Part shown: one piece after another, positions 58,000 to 64,000 of the stretch
Layout of the letters: each line of letters begins with the position of its first letter
Position numbering within the stretch: position 1 is the stretch's first letter
Source of the DNA: Abelmoschus esculentus
Taxonomy: Eukaryota; Streptophyta; Magnoliopsida; Malvales; Malvaceae
NCBI GenBank assembly: GCA_035048815.1
Contig: JAUCBN010000022.1
Location: forward strand, 17,650,501-17,714,500
Direction of reading: 5' to 3'
DNA: 64,000 bases
The notes under the pieces: generated by a model
Databases searched by the model: none
The model's input: only the letters and a program-made list of their open reading frames with translations
What the model was told of the DNA's origin: nothing
Translations under genes and position numbers: made by a program

Positions 58000-58800
58000 A
58001 AGAAGGTGAAGAAACTATACGAACTGTTTCTAGTTTTGAAGGTAAATTCTTTGATCCCTATTTTTTCTTATTTGAATGAAAAAATATTCTCTGCAAATAT
58101 TGTTTTATTGATTTTTATTGATGAAATCCTATCTAGGGTTTAGAGTTGATATCATTGGGCTTTATAGTCGATTACACTGATTAGAACAAATAAAAAAACT
58201 GCCCATATGTCTAATTTTGTTGGTTTCTGATTTATTTGATTGTACATTATTGGTTTGCGAGGTGCTATTCAAGAGATGCTCGTACGAACAGGAAGAGGGG
58301 ACCATTTGCTTCTTAGCCGGTTACTGGTGAGGCTGACAAGGTAGTTTGCGTGGCTGGGGATGCTAGTATGGCGTTGCGGTGGCATTGACGTGGAACGGAG
58401 GTGGCCAACGGTCTGAGGTGACTGGTAGTTGAACGGTTGCAAGAAAGATGGGAGACCATTATTCCAGATGCTTCTCGAATTCTCATAAGCTGAAGAGTTT
58501 CTAGGAAGTGGAGAGGAGAGTTGTAGCGTCGAGTGGTTTCCGGGTTGGATATCGAGGTCGAACTAGATACCAATTTGGTGGTCGGGTGTGGGTTTTGGTG
58601 TAGTGGGCTAGCAGATTGGGTAAAGGTGTAAATGGGCTGCGGGTTATTTAATTGTTTGGGTGGATTTTGTTGGGTCTTGGTGTAAATGGGTACTGTTTCG
58701 TGCTGTAATAAATGGGCTTGACCGATTTGGGTATGTAGTAATGGACTTTTATTAATGGATTGATTTTTGGATTTTTGATATGAAAATATTTTATTATTAT
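58000..58800. repeat. Repeat F, third copy, uninterrupted
   Basis: This matches 47828-48416 joined directly to 49762-50000. It preserves the site GTGGT (58578-58582) without the solo LTR found in the first copy. Confidence 0.8.
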
Positions 58801-59149
58801 TTTTTAATAATCCTCAAGTCAGCTGAGCTTTCCACTATAACAACAATGTCTTCTTGTCTTGTTGGTAACTAGAATTCCATATCCTGCTAGATGAAAATTG
58901 GATGTATCTCTCTTTTATGTTTGCTGCTACATTTACTGATAACTCCCTCCCCTAGAAAGTTGGATGCAGGTAGAAAAAAATCAAAATTTTCAACTCGATT
59001 CGATTGAATGCTCACCCCTACCTTCACCAATTACTTTGGATTTCTCATATCATCTAACAAGTTCTCTTCTCTCTTTGTTGTTTCTCCATTATTGCAAAAC
59101 GTAACCATTAGGGGCTGGGTTAGTATGTTTAATTTTTTTAGTTTTTTTA
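58801..59149. other. Unassigned sequence, no gene
   Basis: 58985-59090 matches 50405-50500. I recognise nothing else. Confidence 0.5.
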
Positions 59150-60685
59150 ATAATGCATTATATTATATTTATATAATACTCAAACTCGAATTATCTGTAT
59201 AAATTATATCATCTTTTGTTATTGAAGTAACTCTATAAATTCAGTATGTTGTTTTAATGTTTTAAAGATTATTTAATAAAAATAATTTAACTTTAAAATA
59301 TAACAAAATAAAATATTAAACACCTAAAACATAAATTATTGTATCTACTATATTTCTCATCTGAATCACAGTCATATTTTACTTAAAATAATATTAAAAA
59401 TATTAATATCATTTTTTTCTTTTTAAAAATATTAATAAATTAATAAAAATATATTTAAAATTTTTAAAATTTAAAAATATATATAATATAAAATAAAATT
59501 AATTTAGATTTAAATTTAATTTTATATACCAATATTAAGAAATCTATATAAAAATAAAATTTAAAATTTAAGAAATATATAAATAAAATTAGTTAGGTCG
59601 GATAACCGGTAACTAAAAAACTGATCCAATTATTTTTGGGTCAAATAATTTTTTTTCGAAAATTACTCGATATTTTTATTTTGGATAATTGAATAATTAA
59701 ATCGAATCAATCATATGTGAAAATTACTCGATATGATTTATTTTACGGAATATAAGATTATTATTAAAAATAAAATTATTAAAATATTATATTATTTAAT
59801 ACATTACTCTAAGAGTACGTTTCCTTGCTTGTTTTTCCTTTCCTTATTTTTTTTTCATGAAAATTAAGAGTATCTTCTATCTTCTCCCTTGTTTTAATTT
59901 TTCTTTCTTTAATTTGTTCCATTACATTTCCATAGCCTCGACATGCGACATGACCTCAGATTCCACATCCTCATCTTGGTTCCGAACATTCTTGGACAAT
60001 ATCTTATTTAGGAGTGCTTAACGAGTTGAGTAGTTTGAATTCATCTCGGTCAAAATTTGATAAAATTCAATTCGGATTGTTTTGACTCGATACCTTAACG
60101 AGTGAAATTGAGCAAAGTCTAACTCGACTCGATAAGTTTACGAGCAAATTGTTAATTTTTTAAAATATTTTTAGTAATTACTTTAAAATTATTTCATTAA
60201 AAAAATAAATATAAATAAAAATTATTAATTTATAAATTGTTACTTTAATACACTAGTTTAGTGTATCTATGGACCATTACTTTCGAATTTAGACTTTGAA
60301 AGTGTTTTATACACTCTTTTTTATATTTTTGGTTAAATTTATTAATTTATATTAATATTAAGCTCATATAGTATTATTAAATTTTACTTTTAGTAACAAA
60401 TAAGGTAAGTTTTTTAGTGAATTTAACGAGTAACGAGTCTAGTTTAACGAGCAACGAGTCGAGTTAAACAATAAAATATTTTAATGAGCACAAGTCAAAC
60501 AAAAATACTAACATAAATGGATAAAGGATACAAAAATAACAATTTATTAATTTATACCACTTGTGTAACAACCCTCTCTTTAATTTTAAGATAATGTTAT
60601 AAGTATATGGTTTAGATTTAAAAATATGATGGTAAAAAATAGTGGGAAATGGTTGAAAAAAAAGATGGGCCGTTAAAAATTATTT
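59150..60685. repeat. Duplicated AT-rich block and MULE left flank
   Basis: 59150-59725 matches 14380-14945; 59970-60685 matches 15250-15854. A short piece near 59815 resembles 6412 and 38678 (taagagtacgtttccttgc). No gene was seen. Confidence 0.7.
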
Positions 60686-62216
60686 GGGTAAACTACACGG
60701 ATAGTCACCATACTATGGGGTTAGTATCGATCTGACCACAATGTTTTAAAAGAATCAAATATACCGGTAAACTATTAATTTAGTATTAAAATAGCCATCG
60801 ACCGTTAGAAATTAACGGAACAACTGACGTGTCCGTTAAAAATAATTGAAATAATTACACATTTACTCCATGTTATTCATATATTTTTATAATTTAATCA
60901 TAATTTTATTATAATAAAATAATATAATTATTTAATTAGGTGGTGACACATGTCAAATCTAAACCAAGAGTAACTTTAAAATATAAATGTAAATGTAAAA
61001 TCTAAACTTTTGCATCCAAGGGGAATCAAATCTAGGTATTCAGGATGAAAATCCCATTAGTCAACCACTAGACCAAGAGTAACTTTAAAATCATAACAAA
61101 GCCCTATAACAAATATACATGGAATAATGTTTTCTATATATTTAGATTTAAAATATTCGAATAAAATATTTGAATTTTAAATTTCAAGTAAAAAATGGCA
61201 TATTCAAATAAAACATTCAAATAATAAATATACGAATAAAAATATTTGTATAATAAATATTCAAATAAAAATAAAAAATATTCAAATATTTGGATTTAAA
61301 AATATTCGAATAAAAAATTTATATATTTAAATAAAAATATTTGAATAATAAATATACAAATAAAAATATTCATATAATAAATATTCGAATAAAAATATTC
61401 AAAAACTTATGATTTTTATTCGTATATTCTAATACTTATGATTTTTATTTGAATAGTTTTTATTTAAAAATACGAATAAAAATCATAAGTTTTCGAATAT
61501 TTTTATTTGAATATACAAATTTTTTATTTGAAGATTTAAAATTCAAATATTTATTCGAATATTTTTAAATCCAAATATTCGAATAAAATTATAAAATTTC
61601 GAATATTTATTATACAAATATTTTATTCATATATTTATTATTTGAATATACGGATTTTTTATTCGAATATTTAAAATTCAAATATTTTATTCTAATATTT
61701 TTAAATCAAAATATATAGAAAATATTTTTAATTAATATTTTAATTAAATTAAAAAAATAAATATAATATTATATGTGGAATTAATATAATACATATAAAA
61801 AACTATATTATATTAAATAATAATCAAGGTTATGGGTTTAATAACCATTGAAAGCATGTTGTGGGATTTTTCTTCTTTCTTTAATCTGGTGGTGACACAT
61901 GTCACCACCAGATTAAATAATAATTTTATTTAAATAATCTGGTGGTGACACGTGTCACCACCTAATTAAATAATAATTTTATTTTATTATAATAAAACTA
62001 GGATTAAATTAAAAAAATGTATGAATAACAGAGAGTAAATGTGTAATTATTCCATTTTAATTAATTTTAATTTTAACGGCCAATCATCAATCCTTTTTGT
62101 TTTTTAAACGTCTTTGCTAATATAAATACCAAATTAATATTTTAATTATTCTTTAAAACATTGTGGTCAGATCGATACTAACCCCATAATATGGTGACTA
62201 TCTGTGTAGTTTACCC
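60686..62216. mobile_element. Complete Mutator-like foldback element, 9-bp target duplication AAATTATTT
   Basis: The terminal repeats start GGGTAAACTACACGGATAGT on the left and are mirrored on the right, staying recognisable for at least 110 bp. AAATTATTT is present at 60677-60685 and 62217-62225; 9-bp duplications are the mark of Mutator-like elements. The interior (61130-61760) is a long AT-rich palindrome of ATTCGAATA words centred near 61460. It has no transposase, so it is a non-autonomous foldback or MITE-like MULE. The empty site is at 26924-26932. Confidence 0.9.
61011..61080 (-). other. tRNA-like module in the MULE left arm
   Basis: The counterpart of 15942-16014: A-box-like TGGTCTAGTGGTTGA (61061-61075, minus strand) and B-box-like TAGATTTGATTCC (61022-61034). 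It is more decayed than the other copy. Confidence 0.4.
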
Positions 62217-62225
62217 AAATTATTT

Positions 62226-64000
62226 TGATGTAAAAATTGGGAAATTATTTTATTTCGAGAAATTGGGAAATTCGAGGTTTGGAGTTTAGGATTAAAACCA
62301 GAGATTCTAAAAATAGATTCGTGAGTCGGTTACAGATGAGATATGATAATACCCTACATCGCCCAAAAATGGTACCTAATCGCATATATTTTTTCCTAAA
62401 TTAGAAATTTGTACGTTCAACTTTTTTATTGATTTATTATCTATTTAAGAATACGAATAGATTTTAAAGACCTCAATATTCGTAGGTAAGGGTGCGAACC
62501 GCCACCACTACTATTGATACCGGTTTGGCTTACGACCGGATATTGAGATACCACATGTAATGTCATTAATTAGATGTCACATGTTAAGCAAAAATACTAA
62601 CATAAATAGATATAAAGAAATTTGACATAAAGATAAATTTAACCCTTAATTTTTATAGTTTTTATTATTTTGGCCCTCATTTTTTATTTAGGATAAATTT
62701 AGCCATTAACCTAAGTTTTTTTGAAAAATATCTCATTTTTTAACTATTATAATGAAAAAAATTTAATGATAATGACATATAGTAAACATGTGATAATATA
62801 TTTTAAAATATATGACATCTAACCTATCAAATACATACACATGGAATATAATTTTTCTAATATAAAATATAAAATAATTAAAATTTAATTAAATCTAAAA
62901 TATTTTTGCTATTAAACCATAAATAAATTTATTACTCTATTTTTTAAATAACTTTGAGTTTTTTATATTTAATTAAAATTCAAAACCTAAAACCTCAAAT
63001 TTACTATTTTTAATGTAGATTAAATACTAAAATACCTAAATTCTAAACTGAAATAACAAAAACACAATTAATTAGTATCAAAATCCCTTACCTTTGATTT
63101 ATTGATAGCAATATTTAAAAAATTCTTACTTTTCATATTGTGTTCATATATTTTAGATAAATTCCGATTCTATTGTAGTTATGGATGAGATTTTTAGTAT
63201 ACTTTGGTTTTAGATTTAATTAATTTTTAATATTTTATTTGAATTTTAATTGTTTTATATCTTATATTAGAATAAAAATATATTCTACGTGTACGTACTT
63301 GATAGCTTAGATTTTATGTCATTTAAAATATATTATCATATGTTATCTTCGTTAAATTTTTAACGGTCTAATTATTATGTTAGTTAAAAATGAGATATTT
63401 GTAAAAAAAAAAACATAGGTTAAGAGCTAAATTTATCTAAAAAAGAATGAGGGCCAAAATGATATAAATTCTAAACATTGAGGGTTAAAATAATCCTTAT
63501 ACCCAAGAAATTTAAAGTACAAATTTAAATTACATGAAAAGTGAATTGTACAAATTAAATAAATAAAAAACGAAAAGATAAATAGGTAAAAAATAAAATA
63601 CAAGAAATAAAAATGGTAGATGTTAGATATTTATATAAAACGGGCCGTGAATAGTACGAATCATTTCCCGTTACGGATCACCGTAAAACCAATATTGAAC
63701 GAATAAGTAATAGTATGAATATGATAATATAAATAAATCTAAATATTATAACATATATATACATGACGAATAAACAACATATAAAAATAACATACAATAC
63801 TTATAATGATGTAATACAAGGTAAAACATAAATAACATGATATATAAAAAACATGAATAAATATTATGTAAGTATAAACAAAAGATGTAATAACATATGT
63901 ACACTAGTACCAAATAAAACACATATTAAAATAAAATATATACATAATAAATTATACGATATATAATCTAGCATATATAAACATATATAAACATACAAAA
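62226..64000. repeat. Right flank of the MULE, copy of the 26.9-32.7-kb block without its LTRs
   Basis: 62290-62666 matches 27245-27614; 62667-62741 matches 30046-30132; 62758-64000 matches 31490-32650. The two LTRs present at 27615 and 30133 are absent here. No gene was seen. Confidence 0.85.

Overview
The window reads as AT-rich nuclear DNA of a dicot plant. The signs are GT-AG introns, plant-type CACTA, Mutator, LTR and LINE elements, and a two-exon gene of the plant 23 kDa jasmonate-induced protein (JIP23) family. Repeats of this style are common in Malvaceae such as cotton; that assignment is inference. No bacterial operon, CRISPR array, rRNA gene or canonical tRNA gene was found. Most short open reading frames are chance frames inside non-coding transposon sequence.

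Layout: 1-5100 is the right part of a minus-strand CACTA (En/Spm) transposon with a decayed TNP2-type gene, a DUF4216 region and a six-exon Transposase_24 gene. From 5.1 to 43 kb lies a mosaic of duplicated blocks: 6412-10852 matches 38678-43124, 9757-12553 matches 17113-19883, 13139-14375 matches 34190-35460, 21624-24713 matches 35466-38676, and 26813-32750 matches 60558-64000 apart from insertions. Remnants of a JIP23-like gene recur in this mosaic at about 5.4, 13.2, 26.1-26.5 and 33.7-34.4 kb. Only the last keeps a spliceable open frame, and its 5' end is lost. Two decayed domains that resemble the N-terminal part of MULE transposases lie at 24-25 kb, one with a second copy at 38 kb.

From 43.1 to 46.6 kb is a truncated Athila-type Ty3/gypsy retrotransposon (LTR, degenerate primer-binding site, gag, start of protease). 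From 47 to 59 kb are LTR-like repeats, a solo LTR, a minisatellite and a broken L1-type LINE. From 59 kb to the end, earlier blocks return with a complete Mutator-like foldback element.

The strongest result is internal. Several insertions can be bounded to the base by their target duplications, and three LTR insertions and one MULE insertion have their empty sites elsewhere in the same window. These paired sites give a relative order of transposition and segmental duplication. I found no convincing undescribed molecular system. The most unusual signals are tRNA-like modules inside the MULE arms and inside one LTR, a TGACGTCA-containing minisatellite in that LTR, and a cluster of short hairpins beside the MULE-like domains.
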